From Anaerolineae bacterium (GTDB lineage Bacteria > Chloroflexota > Anaerolineae > JACIWR01), in contig JANLFX010000013.1 in NCBI GenBank assembly GCA_024653325.1, positions 1 through 52,804 on the forward strand: a DNA stretch of 52,804 nucleotides, read 5' to 3'. This document shows positions 1 to 8,901 of the stretch, one piece after another. The notes beneath the pieces were generated by a model that did no database searches, was not told the origin of the DNA, and saw only the letters and a program-made list of their open reading frames with translations. Position numbers and translations under genes: made by a program. Every line of letters begins with the position of its first letter. Within the stretch, counting starts at the first letter, position 1.

Positions 1-1
1 C

Positions 2-55
2 GAGGGCACCAGCGAGATACAGCGGCTGGTCATCGCCAACCAGGTGTTGCGGTAG
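2..55 (+). CDS. Acyl-CoA dehydrogenase, C-terminal fragment (truncated by window edge)
   Basis: Frame 2 reads EGTSEIQRLVIANQVLR*, the typical acyl-CoA dehydrogenase C-terminal motif. Confidence 0.8.
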   Translation, partial: EGTSEIQRLVIANQVLR

Positions 56-197
56 GACGGCGATTGTAGGATATAGTTTGCTGGGCCACACATTTCGCAA
101 TTTTCTGGAGGATGGTGTATGCCTGTACCAACAGAAGTTAAACCGCTTGATAACTACCGACTCTGGGTCAAATTTTCCGATCGTTCTAGCCAGACCC

Positions 198-216
198 GTC
201 ACGCTGCAAGCGTGAC
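198..216. repeat. Perfect 8-bp-arm palindrome GTCACGCT-GCA-AGCGTGAC
   Basis: Direct reading; dispersed-repeat type. Confidence 0.6.
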
Positions 217-291
217 CTACTGAAGTACCCGGTGGAGCGCCACTACTGCAATAACAGCGGCAGCCCACCCAGCTCTGAATTGTGAGGTCAA

Positions 292-813
292 ATGGAACTG
301 GCACCGCGAAACAAGGATCGGCTGACGGTTTATCCCTCGGCCGGACCCAAGAACTCATTGCAATACTGGACCAAGATGGCGAATCCCCTCAAGGTGATTC
401 GCAATTTTCTGCTGATTTACACGGCCCGTTTTCTGCCCTCGGTGACGCTGAAGAATGTGTTTTACCGCTGGTGCGGGGCCAAGATCGGGCGCGATGTCTC
501 CTTTGGGCTGTGTGCGATGATGGACATCTTCTTCCCGGAGGAGATCACCATCGGCGATAACACTGTCGTCGGCTACAACACCGTTTTCCTGGGCCACGAG
601 TTTCTGCGGGACGAGTGGCGGCGTGGGCCGGTGGTTGTCGGGAAGAACGTGGTCATCGGGGCTAACTGCACTATCTTGCCCGGCGTGGTCATCGGCGACG
701 GGGCCACGGTGAGCGCGATGAGCCTGGTGAACAAAGACGTACCGCCTGGAACCATGGTCGGCGGAGTGCCTATCCGCCTGATCAGGGGGGCTGAAAAAGA
801 GGACCTGGAGTAG
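292..813 (+). CDS. Acyltransferase, left-handed beta-helix hexapeptide repeat family
   Basis: Hexapeptide pattern IGDNTVVGYNTVFLGHEF...VVVGKNVVIGANCTILPGVVIGDGATVSAMSLVNKDVPPGTMVGGVPIR. Confidence 0.85.
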   Translation: MELAPRNKDRLTVYPSAGPKNSLQYWTKMANPLKVIRNFLLIYTARFLPSVTLKNVFYRWCGAKIGRDVSFGLCAMMDIFFPEEITIGDNTVVGYNTVFLGHEFLRDEWRRGPVVVGKNVVIGANCTILPGVVIGDGATVSAMSLVNKDVPPGTMVGGVPIRLIRGAEKEDLE

Positions 814-820
814 GGAAAGC

Positions 821-1441
821 ATGGAAGCAGTGAGCGAAAAGCGGCGGGCAGGGGCTCTGTGGGCCTATTGGTGGATGCGCGACCTGGTGCTTTACAGGCC
901 GATGGCGATTTTCATCATCCTCTGCAACCTCATCGGCTCGATATGGGGATTCATCTTCTGGTACGGACAGACCCTGTTGCAGACCCCCTGGTACATGTGG
1001 GTCTTTGTCCCCGATTGCCCGTTGTATGCCCTGCTGTTCGTGGCCCCGCTGGCGCTGATTCTGCTGGGACGCAGCCGCCCCTGGATCAACGCCCTGGTCG
1101 CTGTAGGGCTGATCAAGTACGGCATCTGGACGGTGTTCTACTGGGTGGTGTATTGGTCGCGCACAGCGGATTTCAACTTTATGAGCATGGCCATGACCGT
1201 GACCCACACAGGGATGATTTTGGAAGGGCTGTTTCTGCTCTCATTCCTGCGCATGGACTGGCCCACTGTGCTCGGGGTCGGTGGGTGGTTTTTGCTCAAC
1301 GACTGGGTAGACTATGGTCTGGACTACCATCCCAGTATCCCCTGGCAAGTGCCTCTCAATTGGATGCAATGGCACACCGTGGCCGTGACAATGGTGTTTA
1401 TATTATTGTACGCGGTCATGGCCGAACGGCGGCGGATGTGA
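821..1441 (+). CDS. DUF1405-like multi-pass membrane protein
   Basis: Hydrophobic helices; DCPLYALLF / LIKYGIWTVFYW motifs. Confidence 0.7.
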   Translation: MEAVSEKRRAGALWAYWWMRDLVLYRPMAIFIILCNLIGSIWGFIFWYGQTLLQTPWYMWVFVPDCPLYALLFVAPLALILLGRSRPWINALVAVGLIKYGIWTVFYWVVYWSRTADFNFMSMAMTVTHTGMILEGLFLLSFLRMDWPTVLGVGGWFLLNDWVDYGLDYHPSIPWQVPLNWMQWHTVAVTMVFILLYAVMAERRRM

Positions 1442-1833
1442 AGCGCTCCACCGGACTCACCTGGTTCTCCTTGTGGGTCTTCGCTCTGGGCGGATATAGC
1501 CTGGCCCGGGCCTGGGTGCTCTGGCGTCAGTGGGATGTGCTAGCCGAATTGGGGGCGGCGATCAGCCCGCTGGTGATTGCCTGGAGCGTGTTGTGGGGAG
1601 TGGGGCTGATGGCGGCCGGCGCAGGCCTGTGGTGGCGGCGGGAATGGGGGCGTAGATTGGCACTGGTCTGCATCCCGTTGTATTATCTTTGCGGGCTGAT
1701 CAATCAGTTCTTTTTTGTGCGCTCCGAATTCTGGCGTCGTCGCGATGCGGTGATAGTTTTGGTGGCCGTCGTGGTCAACGCTTTTGCCCTCTGGTTCTTG
1801 AACCGGAGAAGCGTACGGCGGCAATTCAGGTAA
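1438..1833 (+). CDS. Small membrane protein, GTG start overlapping the previous stop
   Basis: C-terminal part of ORF 859..1833; GTG at 1438 overlaps TGA 1439-1441; four predicted TM helices. Confidence 0.6.
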   Translation: MKRSTGLTWFSLWVFALGGYSLARAWVLWRQWDVLAELGAAISPLVIAWSVLWGVGLMAAGAGLWWRREWGRRLALVCIPLYYLCGLINQFFFVRSEFWRRRDAVIVLVAVVVNAFALWFLNRRSVRRQFR

Positions 1834-1861
1834 CGAGTAACAAGAAGGAGAGGTTAAGCTG

Positions 1862-3412
1862 ATGGCAGGTGACTCGAGGTTGGAGCGGCTGAAAGCAATG
1901 CGGGAACAGGCTCACCAGGGCGGTGGGCAGCGGCGCATTGACGCCCAGCATGAGAAAGGCAAACTCACCGCCCGTGAGCGATTGGGGCTGCTCCTTGATC
2001 CGGGCAGCTTCTACGAAATAGATGAGTTCGTTATCCACCGGGCTACCGGTTTCGGGATGGAGGAACAACATTACCTGGGCGATGGTGTGGTCACCGGTTG
2101 GGGTACAATAGATGGCCGGCTGGTGTACGTCTTCGCTCAGGATTTCACGGTGATGGGCGGCAGCCTGGGACAGGCCCACGGGGCGAAAATCTGCAAAGTG
2201 ATGGACCTGGCCATGAAAAACGGCGCACCGCTGATCGGCATCAACGACTCCGGTGGGGCACGCATTCAAGAGGGAGTGGATTCCCTGTGGGCCTACGGCG
2301 AAATTTTCACCCGCAATACCCTGGCCTCGGGCGTCATCCCCCAGATTTCGGTCATCATGGGGCCTTGCGCTGGCGGCGCGGTCTATTCTCCGGCCATCAC
2401 CGATTTTGTCTTTATGGTGGAGGGCACCAGTCACATGTTCATCACCGGCCCGGCGGTGATCAAAGCCGTCACCCGCGAGGAGGTGACCCAGGAGGAGCTG
2501 GGTGGGGCCATGGCTCACAACGTGAAAAGCGGGGTGGCCCACTTCGCCGCCCCAGACGAGGAGACCTGTCTGGCCCAGGTGCGACGGCTGCTCAGCTTCC
2601 TGCCGCAGAACAATGTCGAGGACCCGCCCCGTGTCGTACCCACCGACAATCCGCAGCGCATGGATGAAGCATTGGATACCATCGTGCCCGATGATCCCGG
2701 CAAGCCCTACGACATGAAAGAGATCATCGCCCGCGTGGTGGACGATGGGGAGTTTATGGAGGTGCACGAGCACTTCGCCCAGAACCTCATCGTCGGCTTC
2801 GCCCGATTGGACGGCTACCCGGTGGGCATCGTCGCCCAGCAACCCATGGTCCTGGCCGGAGTGATTGATATTGACGCTTCCGACAAGGGGGCGCGTTTCA
2901 TCCGCTTTTGCGACTGCTTCAACATCCCCCTGGTTACCTTCTGTGATACCCCTGGCTACATGCCCGGAGTGGCCCAGGAGCATGGGGGCATCATCCGCCA
3001 CGGGGCCAAAATGCTCTACGCCTACGCCGAGGCCACCGTGCCCAAGGTGGCAGTCATCACCCGCAAGGCCTACGGCGGGGCCTACATCGTGATGAGCTCC
3101 AAACACCTGCGCGGTGACATCAACCTGGCCTGGCCCAGCGCCGAGATCGCGGTGATGGGGCCGGAGGGGGCCGTAAACGTGGTGTTCAGCCGCGATCTGG
3201 AGGCGGCGGAAGATAAAGAGGCGCGGCGGGCGGAATTGATTCAGGAATACCGTGACAAATTTGCCAATCCTTACGTCGCGGCGGCGCGGGGCTACCTGGA
3301 CGCGGTCATTGCCCCGCACGAAACCCGCCCGCGCTTGATCCAGTCCCTGCGTATGCTGGAGAACAAGCGCGACAGCCTGCCACCGAAAAAGCACGGGAAC
3401 ATCCCGCTATGA
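1862..3412 (+). CDS. Acyl-CoA carboxylase carboxyltransferase subunit (propionyl/methylmalonyl-CoA type; 12S-like)
   Basis: Crotonase-fold carboxyltransferase motifs [59 protein letters not shown]. Confidence 0.95.
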   Translation: MAGDSRLERLKAMREQAHQGGGQRRIDAQHEKGKLTARERLGLLLDPGSFYEIDEFVIHRATGFGMEEQHYLGDGVVTGWGTIDGRLVYVFAQDFTVMGGSLGQAHGAKICKVMDLAMKNGAPLIGINDSGGARIQEGVDSLWAYGEIFTRNTLASGVIPQISVIMGPCAGGAVYSPAITDFVFMVEGTSHMFITGPAVIKAVTREEVTQEELGGAMAHNVKSGVAHFAAPDEETCLAQVRRLLSFLPQNNVEDPPRVVPTDNPQRMDEALDTIVPDDPGKPYDMKEIIARVVDDGEFMEVHEHFAQNLIVGFARLDGYPVGIVAQQPMVLAGVIDIDASDKGARFIRFCDCFNIPLVTFCDTPGYMPGVAQEHGGIIRHGAKMLYAYAEATVPKVAVITRKAYGGAYIVMSSKHLRGDINLAWPSAEIAVMGPEGAVNVVFSRDLEAAEDKEARRAELIQEYRDKFANPYVAAARGYLDAVIAPHETRPRLIQSLRMLENKRDSLPPKKHGNIPL

Positions 3413-3450
3413 GTCAGGTGACTGTCACCTGAAGGCCGGAGGGAGAGTAG

Positions 3451-3729
3451 ATGTCAGCAACATTAAGCAAGATCAAGCGGTTAGAAGAATACTTCTCATT
3501 GATGGGTAACGGACCTGAAACCAAAGTATGGGATTTGGCCCTGGATAAATTGTTGGCGCGTGAGATAGCTCACTTGAGGGCAGACATGGCCCGCCTGGAG
3601 GCCGAATTAGCCAAGGCGGTGCCTGTTTTTGGACGTCGAATGTCTGGAAAATTGGGCGGAAAGCAGGCAACGGGATTTCGACTACGTGTACGTCTCCCAA
3701 AGCCTGGTGGGAGAGGCGGGGACCGATGA
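3451..3729 (+). pseudogene. Antitoxin-like N-terminal fragment, probably truncated or frameshifted
   Basis: MSATLSKIKRLEEYFSLMGNGPETKVWDLALDKLLAREIAHLRADMARLEAELAK looks like a coiled antitoxin-type protein; after about residue 60 it turns low-complexity Gly/Arg-rich where another frame opens. Confidence 0.45.
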
Positions 3730-3841
3730 CCCAAATGTGATCCTGGGGAACTCATTCATACAATCTATGCAGGTCTCGCCAGACTACCAACTGGTTTACG
3801 CCTCGGAGCGGATCAAGATTTTTCAGTATGTAGGGAAGTAG
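3629..3841 (+). pseudogene. C-terminal fragment of an unrelated protein (possibly a glycosyltransferase/membrane protein tail)
   Basis: VECLENWAESRQRDFDYVYVSQSLVGEAGTDDPNVILGNSFIQSMQVSPDYQLVYASERIKIFQYVGK reads as a C-terminus with no N-terminal partner. Confidence 0.4.
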
Positions 3842-3863
3842 GGCAACTGTTGCACAGTTGCCC
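3841..3863. repeat. Perfect 10-bp-arm hairpin GGGCAACTGT-TGC-ACAGTTGCCC
   Basis: Direct reading; lies just upstream of the RBS of the pycB/oadA-like gene. Confidence 0.8.
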
Positions 3864-3879
3864 TATTTGGGAGGATACA

Positions 3880-5385
3880 ATGTCCGAAAAACTCACTCCC
3901 TTACGTATCACCGATACCACCCTGCGCGATGCGCATCAATCGTTGCTGGCCACGCGCCTGCGCACCGACGACATGTTGCCCATCGCCCCCAAAATTGACC
4001 GGGTGGGCTTCCACTCCGTCGAGGTGTGGGGAGGAGCCACTTTCGACGCCTGTATGCGTTTCCTGAATGAGGACCCCTGGGAACGCCTGCGTCAGCTCAA
4101 GGCGGCCATGCCCAACACCCCCTTCCAGATGCTTTTGCGTGGTCAGAACCTGGTTGGCTACCGCCATTATCCCGATGACATCGTGGAGCGGTTCATTGTC
4201 AAAGCCCGCGAAAACGGGATTGACATCTTCCGCATCTTCGACGCCTTGAACGATGTGCGCAATATGCTATGGGCCATGAAAGTAGCCAAGCGAGAGGGCG
4301 GGCACGTCCAGGCTGCTATCTGCTACACCACCAGCCCCATACATCACTTGCGTACTTTTGTCCGCCTGGCGACCGAATTGGAAGAATTGGGCGCGGATTC
4401 CATTTGCATCAAAGACATGGCCGGCCTGATCACCCCCCAGGTGGCCTTTGAACTTGTAGCTCGAATAAAGTACGCCGTCAAGATCCCGGTGCAATTCCAT
4501 ACCCACTTCACCAGTGGAATGGCCACTGCTGCCTGCATCAATGCCGCCGAAGCCGGGGCTGACGTGGTGGATGCGGCTATCTCATCTATGGCTTTGGGCA
4601 CTTCTCAACCGCCCATCGAGACCTTGGTGGGTGTTTTTGAGGGGACCCAGCGCGATACTGGGTTAGACCTGGACCTGCTGATGGAGATCGCCGCCTACTT
4701 TGCCACCGTGCGCCAACGTTATGCTCACTTTGAGGGGCGGGACAAGGGTGTGGATGTCAGCGTGCTGCGCTATCAGATCCCCGGTGGGATGATTTCCAAC
4801 CTGATGACCCAATTGCGAGAACAGAATGCCCTGGACCGCTACCAGGAGGTGCTGTCCGAAGTACCCCGTGTGCGGGCCGACCTGGGTTATCCACCTTTGG
4901 TCACCCCCTCCAGCCAGATCGTGGGCACTCAGGCCACGCTGAACGTCCTGCTCGGCGAACGGTACAAGGCCATTATCGAGGAAGTAAAAGCCTATCTCAA
5001 GGGATTGTACGGCCGCCCCCCTGGACCGGTGAATGAGGACCTGCGGCGCAAAGCCATTGGCGACGAGGAACCCATCACCTGCCGCCCGGCAGACCTGCTG
5101 GAACCGGGATACGAGAAGGCAAAACAAGAGATTGGCGAGCTGGCCCAATCCGAGGAGGACGTGCTTTCCTACGCCTTGTTCCCCCAGGTTGGGCGGGACT
5201 TCCTGGAACGCCGCGCCCGCGGGGTGCGCCTGGAGGACGAGGCGGTAGCGGCTATCGCTGCGGTGCTGGCCCGCCAGGAAGGTTGGGTTGCTAAACAGTC
5301 AGATGCACCAGCATGGGCTGCGTTCTCGCCGTGGAAGCTGCAAGGCCGACCGGTGGGCCGGTGGGGAGGGTGGATACGATGGTGA
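3880..5385 (+). CDS. Pyruvate/oxaloacetate carboxyltransferase subunit (PycB/OadA/5S-like)
   Basis: ITDTTLRDAHQSLLATRLRTDDM, EVWGGATFDACMRFLNEDPWERLR, PPLVTPSSQIVGTQATLNVL, ALFPQVG; ATG at 3880 after GGGAGG. Confidence 0.93.
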   Translation: MSEKLTPLRITDTTLRDAHQSLLATRLRTDDMLPIAPKIDRVGFHSVEVWGGATFDACMRFLNEDPWERLRQLKAAMPNTPFQMLLRGQNLVGYRHYPDDIVERFIVKARENGIDIFRIFDALNDVRNMLWAMKVAKREGGHVQAAICYTTSPIHHLRTFVRLATELEELGADSICIKDMAGLITPQVAFELVARIKYAVKIPVQFHTHFTSGMATAACINAAEAGADVVDAAISSMALGTSQPPIETLVGVFEGTQRDTGLDLDLLMEIAAYFATVRQRYAHFEGRDKGVDVSVLRYQIPGGMISNLMTQLREQNALDRYQEVLSEVPRVRADLGYPPLVTPSSQIVGTQATLNVLLGERYKAIIEEVKAYLKGLYGRPPGPVNEDLRRKAIGDEEPITCRPADLLEPGYEKAKQEIGELAQSEEDVLSYALFPQVGRDFLERRARGVRLEDEAVAAIAAVLARQEGWVAKQSDAPAWAAFSPWKLQGRPVGRWGGWIRW

Positions 5386-5864
5386 CCGAGGCAACCCTGA
5401 CCATAGATGGCATCCCTTACGAGGTGATGATCCGCGGCGAGCTGGTGACCGTGGATGGGAAACCCTTCGCCGTGCAAGTGGCTGATGATGGAGTACATCT
5501 GACTCACAAGAAGTACTCCGTGGAAATTGATGGGGGCATTGTCATCGTAGATGGCGTGCCCCATCGCCTGGAATGGAAGCGCCGTCGGACCACGGCAGGG
5601 GTTGCTCAAAAAACCGAAGCGCCACTTCCTGCGGCGGAGGGAGCGGTCACAGCCATCTTGCCCGGTAAGATTGTAGAGCTGCGCGTGCGCGAAGGCGATG
5701 TGGTGAAGCAGGGGGATGTAGTCGCTATCCTGGAAGCGATGAAAATGGCGAACGAGCTGAAAGCGCCACAGGGGGGCACCGTGCGCGCCGTGCACGTGCG
5801 GGTCGGCGATGACGTGGAACAACACCAGGTATTGGTGGAGATCGAATCTGCAGGAGAAGCTTGA
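5379..5864 (+). CDS. Biotin carboxyl carrier protein (1.3S-like)
   Basis: Biotinylation motif EAMKMANELKAP; ATG 5379 after GGGGAGGG. Confidence 0.92.
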   Translation: MVTEATLTIDGIPYEVMIRGELVTVDGKPFAVQVADDGVHLTHKKYSVEIDGGIVIVDGVPHRLEWKRRRTTAGVAQKTEAPLPAAEGAVTAILPGKIVELRVREGDVVKQGDVVAILEAMKMANELKAPQGGTVRAVHVRVGDDVEQHQVLVEIESAGEA

Positions 5865-5877
5865 GCTTGTCCTACAT

Positions 5878-7686
5878 TTACCCCAAGTACATGGCCTGAG
5901 CAAAGGTGGTGGCGAACTGGGGAGCAGTGGCCAGCTCGATGTACCTGACGCGACTGGCGATAGCCTGGGCCTCTCTCCGTTTAGTCTTAGAGATGAGCGC
6001 CAGCTTGGCTCCCATCCCGGCAGCATTTCCCACCTGCCGAAAACGATCCAGAGGCAGTCGTGGTAACATGCCAATCGCCACCGCGCTGGCCACGTCAATG
6101 TAAGTGCCAAAGGCTCCGGCGATTATCACCTGGTTGATCTCGTCTGAGGTCACGCCGTTTACTTCCAAAAGCACATTGATGCCGGTGCGCATCGCCCCTT
6201 TGGCCAATTGTAACTCGCGCACGTCCTTCTGCGTGAAGGTGATGGCCGGACGGCCATCACCCCATTCATCCTCGGCGACGAGCACGAACTCGCGAACCCC
6301 CTGAACATCGCGTACGCGAGGGTGTTCGCCCATCCGTCCCCGGCTATCCACGATACCAGCCTGGTAAAGCTGGGCCAGAGTGTCCAGAATGCCTGAGCCG
6401 CACAGGCCCACCGGTGGCGCGCCTCCAATGGTCTGATATTCGACCCGATCATCCACCAGGCGCAGGCGTTCGATAGCCCCGTTAGCTGCCCGCATCCCAT
6501 GTTTGATGTGCGCCCCCTCAAAGGCTGGACCTGAAGCACAGGAAAGGCTGGTCAGCGTGCCGTGGTTCACCAGGCATACCTCGGTATTGGTGCCGATGTC
6601 AATGGCCAGTACCAGGCCCTCGGCCTGGGTCACGCCGGTGGCCAGCAGCATAGCCACATGATCCGCGCCAACATACCCGGCGATATTGGGCAACAAGTGC
6701 ACAGTCGCCCCCGGCGCGAAATGGAGCCCCAGATCCCGGGCCTTAACGTCCAGAGCCGAGGCGACGGCCGGCACATAGGGCGCTTTGGCCAACTGATCCA
6801 CCGGCAGGCCCACGAAAAGGTGGTGCATGGCCGTATTGCCGACCACGACTGCTTCGACGATGTGAGCAGGCGCGACCCTAGCTTCGGCGCACATCTCGAT
6901 GGCAGTCTGGTTCAGGGTTTCGACGACCAGCTCTTGTAAGCGTGCAGCCTGGGCCGGTGATTCCCCGGCAAAGGCCAGGCGGGCGATGACGTCCTCGCCG
7001 TAGGCGATCTGCGGGTTCATAACGCCTTTGACGGCCAGCGTCCGTCCTGTTTCCAGGTCTACCAGATAAGCGGCGATCTTGGTCGTGCCCAGGTCCACGG
7101 CCAATCCCAGGGGGCGGACCGCCGATGGCAACAGGGCCACGACCTCTTCATCTCGTACTGCCACACGCACCTGCCAGCCTTCGCCCCGCAGACGCAGGGG
7201 GAGCTCGCGTAAGACGGCGAGATCCAGAATAGAAACCATGACCCCATATTGTTGGGCCAGTGCCTCTAGCAGCCGCCCGGCATCAGCCCGCAAGTCATCC
7301 AGGGAGGGAGGATCAAGGGTGACCAGATAGGTTTGCACCGGTGGTTCCACCGCCACAGGGAGTTCTTCCCCTTCCACCTGGGTCCTCTGTGGCGTGGTCA
7401 GCGATTCTGGGGGCACGCGCACCTTGCAATTGCCCAAAGGGACAGTCTGGCAGGCCAGGCGATACCCCGCTGCCAATTGTTCAGAGCTGAGGAATTTGCC
7501 CTCGCTCGATGTGGGTGTCGAGACCTCGCCCTCCATGATCTGGACAACACAGCGGCCGCAGGTTCCGCCTCCGCCGCACAGATTAACCAGGTCCACGCCC
7601 AATTCGCGGGCGCAGTTCAGCAGGGTACTGCCGGTCGGACACTGGCCCCGGCGTCCTACCGGCTCAAAATCAACGTGTACTGTCAT
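5878..7686 (-). CDS. ASKHA-domain reductive activator of corrinoid proteins (2Fe-2S N-terminus, DUF4445)
   Basis: N-terminal ferredoxin Cys pattern NLCGGGGTCGRC...ACQT; LAVDLGTTKIAAYLVDLETGR; IAGAFGTYID. Confidence 0.9.
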   Translation of the reverse strand: MTVHVDFEPVGRRGQCPTGSTLLNCARELGVDLVNLCGGGGTCGRCVVQIMEGEVSTPTSSEGKFLSSEQLAAGYRLACQTVPLGNCKVRVPPESLTTPQRTQVEGEELPVAVEPPVQTYLVTLDPPSLDDLRADAGRLLEALAQQYGVMVSILDLAVLRELPLRLRGEGWQVRVAVRDEEVVALLPSAVRPLGLAVDLGTTKIAAYLVDLETGRTLAVKGVMNPQIAYGEDVIARLAFAGESPAQAARLQELVVETLNQTAIEMCAEARVAPAHIVEAVVVGNTAMHHLFVGLPVDQLAKAPYVPAVASALDVKARDLGLHFAPGATVHLLPNIAGYVGADHVAMLLATGVTQAEGLVLAIDIGTNTEVCLVNHGTLTSLSCASGPAFEGAHIKHGMRAANGAIERLRLVDDRVEYQTIGGAPPVGLCGSGILDTLAQLYQAGIVDSRGRMGEHPRVRDVQGVREFVLVAEDEWGDGRPAITFTQKDVRELQLAKGAMRTGINVLLEVNGVTSDEINQVIIAGAFGTYIDVASAVAIGMLPRLPLDRFRQVGNAAGMGAKLALISKTKRREAQAIASRVRYIELATAPQFATTFAQAMYLG

Positions 7687-8863
7687 GCACTGCTCCTAAC
7701 CTCTTCGCTACCAGCCACGAGACAATTGTACCAATACCGGCCACAATCGTCAAGCTGGTGCTACCTGCTGACCAATGGTTTTGGCTGAAGATAGCCCCCA
7801 GGACCGGCGGCCCTGTGAGCGAACCGGTATTCGCACCTACGGTCAAGATAGCCACAGCCAGACCGGCCAATTCAGGGCCAGGCATGGTCTCCGGGGCGAA
7901 GGCCAGCGCCGCCGTGGGAATGAAGTTGGAAATAAACCCCAGGGCGATCATATAAGGCGCTACCATGTTCACATTTGCCAGGCGGAAACCCCAAAAGATA
8001 AGAAAGCTCATGAGCAAAAAGGAAGCCGGGAGCAAGGCATAGCGGTTTTTGAGGTGCCCGAGAACCCAGCCGGCGATGACGTTTGCCGGAATAGCAGCCA
8101 GGAACATCAGGCTGGCGTAAAAGCTGGCCGTGGCCGCTTCGATGTGCAGGGCGTCGCTCAGAAAGGTAGGAGCCCACGAGTTGTACCCGATCAGGCTGAA
8201 ACTGAAAGTAGCAAAAGCTAAAGCCAGACACCAACTCGGCGGGTTGAACAGCCTCATGCCGACTGAGCTTGCCGGCTTCCGTTCCCGCCGGGTTGCTGTC
8301 TGGGGTACAGTCACCACCAGGCCAAAGAGGACAAAGGCCAGAAAGGCTAAGAGCGCGCCAAACCACCAAATCGCCCGCCAGCCAAAGGAAGCCAGCAGAG
8401 GATGGGCGATGTTGAACATGATCACATTGCCGATAGGAACCCAGGCTGTCCAGAGGCCCATGGGCAGGCCCAGTTCTTTAGGTCTGAACCACATACTGAT
8501 CACCGTCGGCGCTGTGACGGAGAGTAGCCCCAGGCTGATTCCTTCGATGACGCGACCGAGCAACATCACCGCCGCGTTCGGGGCCATGGCCCCGATAGCC
8601 GACCCGATGATAGTACAGCTCAGAGCGATGAGTCCGGTGATCTTGGGCCCCAGCCGGACCAATAGAAAAGCGGCGGGAATGGCAAGCATGAGGCTGGTGG
8701 CCGACGACACGGACATCAGCCAGCCGCCGGCCACCATGCTCACGTGCAACTCATTCATCAGCACCCGTATGAGGGGCGGAACTTTGAAAGAATTAATGGC
8801 GGTGATGATACCGGCCAGAAAAGTGACCATCATCACCGCCCAAGCCTTTTGTTTGTCGGTCAA
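7670..8863 (-). CDS. MFS transporter
   Basis: 12-TM-like hydrophobic pattern, RLGPKITGLIALSCTIIGSAIGA. Confidence 0.88.
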   Translation of the reverse strand: MTDKQKAWAVMMVTFLAGIITAINSFKVPPLIRVLMNELHVSMVAGGWLMSVSSATSLMLAIPAAFLLVRLGPKITGLIALSCTIIGSAIGAMAPNAAVMLLGRVIEGISLGLLSVTAPTVISMWFRPKELGLPMGLWTAWVPIGNVIMFNIAHPLLASFGWRAIWWFGALLAFLAFVLFGLVVTVPQTATRRERKPASSVGMRLFNPPSWCLALAFATFSFSLIGYNSWAPTFLSDALHIEAATASFYASLMFLAAIPANVIAGWVLGHLKNRYALLPASFLLMSFLIFWGFRLANVNMVAPYMIALGFISNFIPTAALAFAPETMPGPELAGLAVAILTVGANTGSLTGPPVLGAIFSQNHWSAGSTSLTIVAGIGTIVSWLVAKRLGAVHDSTR

Positions 8864-8901
8864 GATATTGCCCTGTGGAAAACGGTATGGCTGTTCAGGC
8901 G

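Noticed and set aside
1826-3394. 522-aa minus-strand ORF opposite the carboxyltransferase
   Set aside because: Antisense shadow of a high-GC coding gene; the plus-strand protein is clearly conserved
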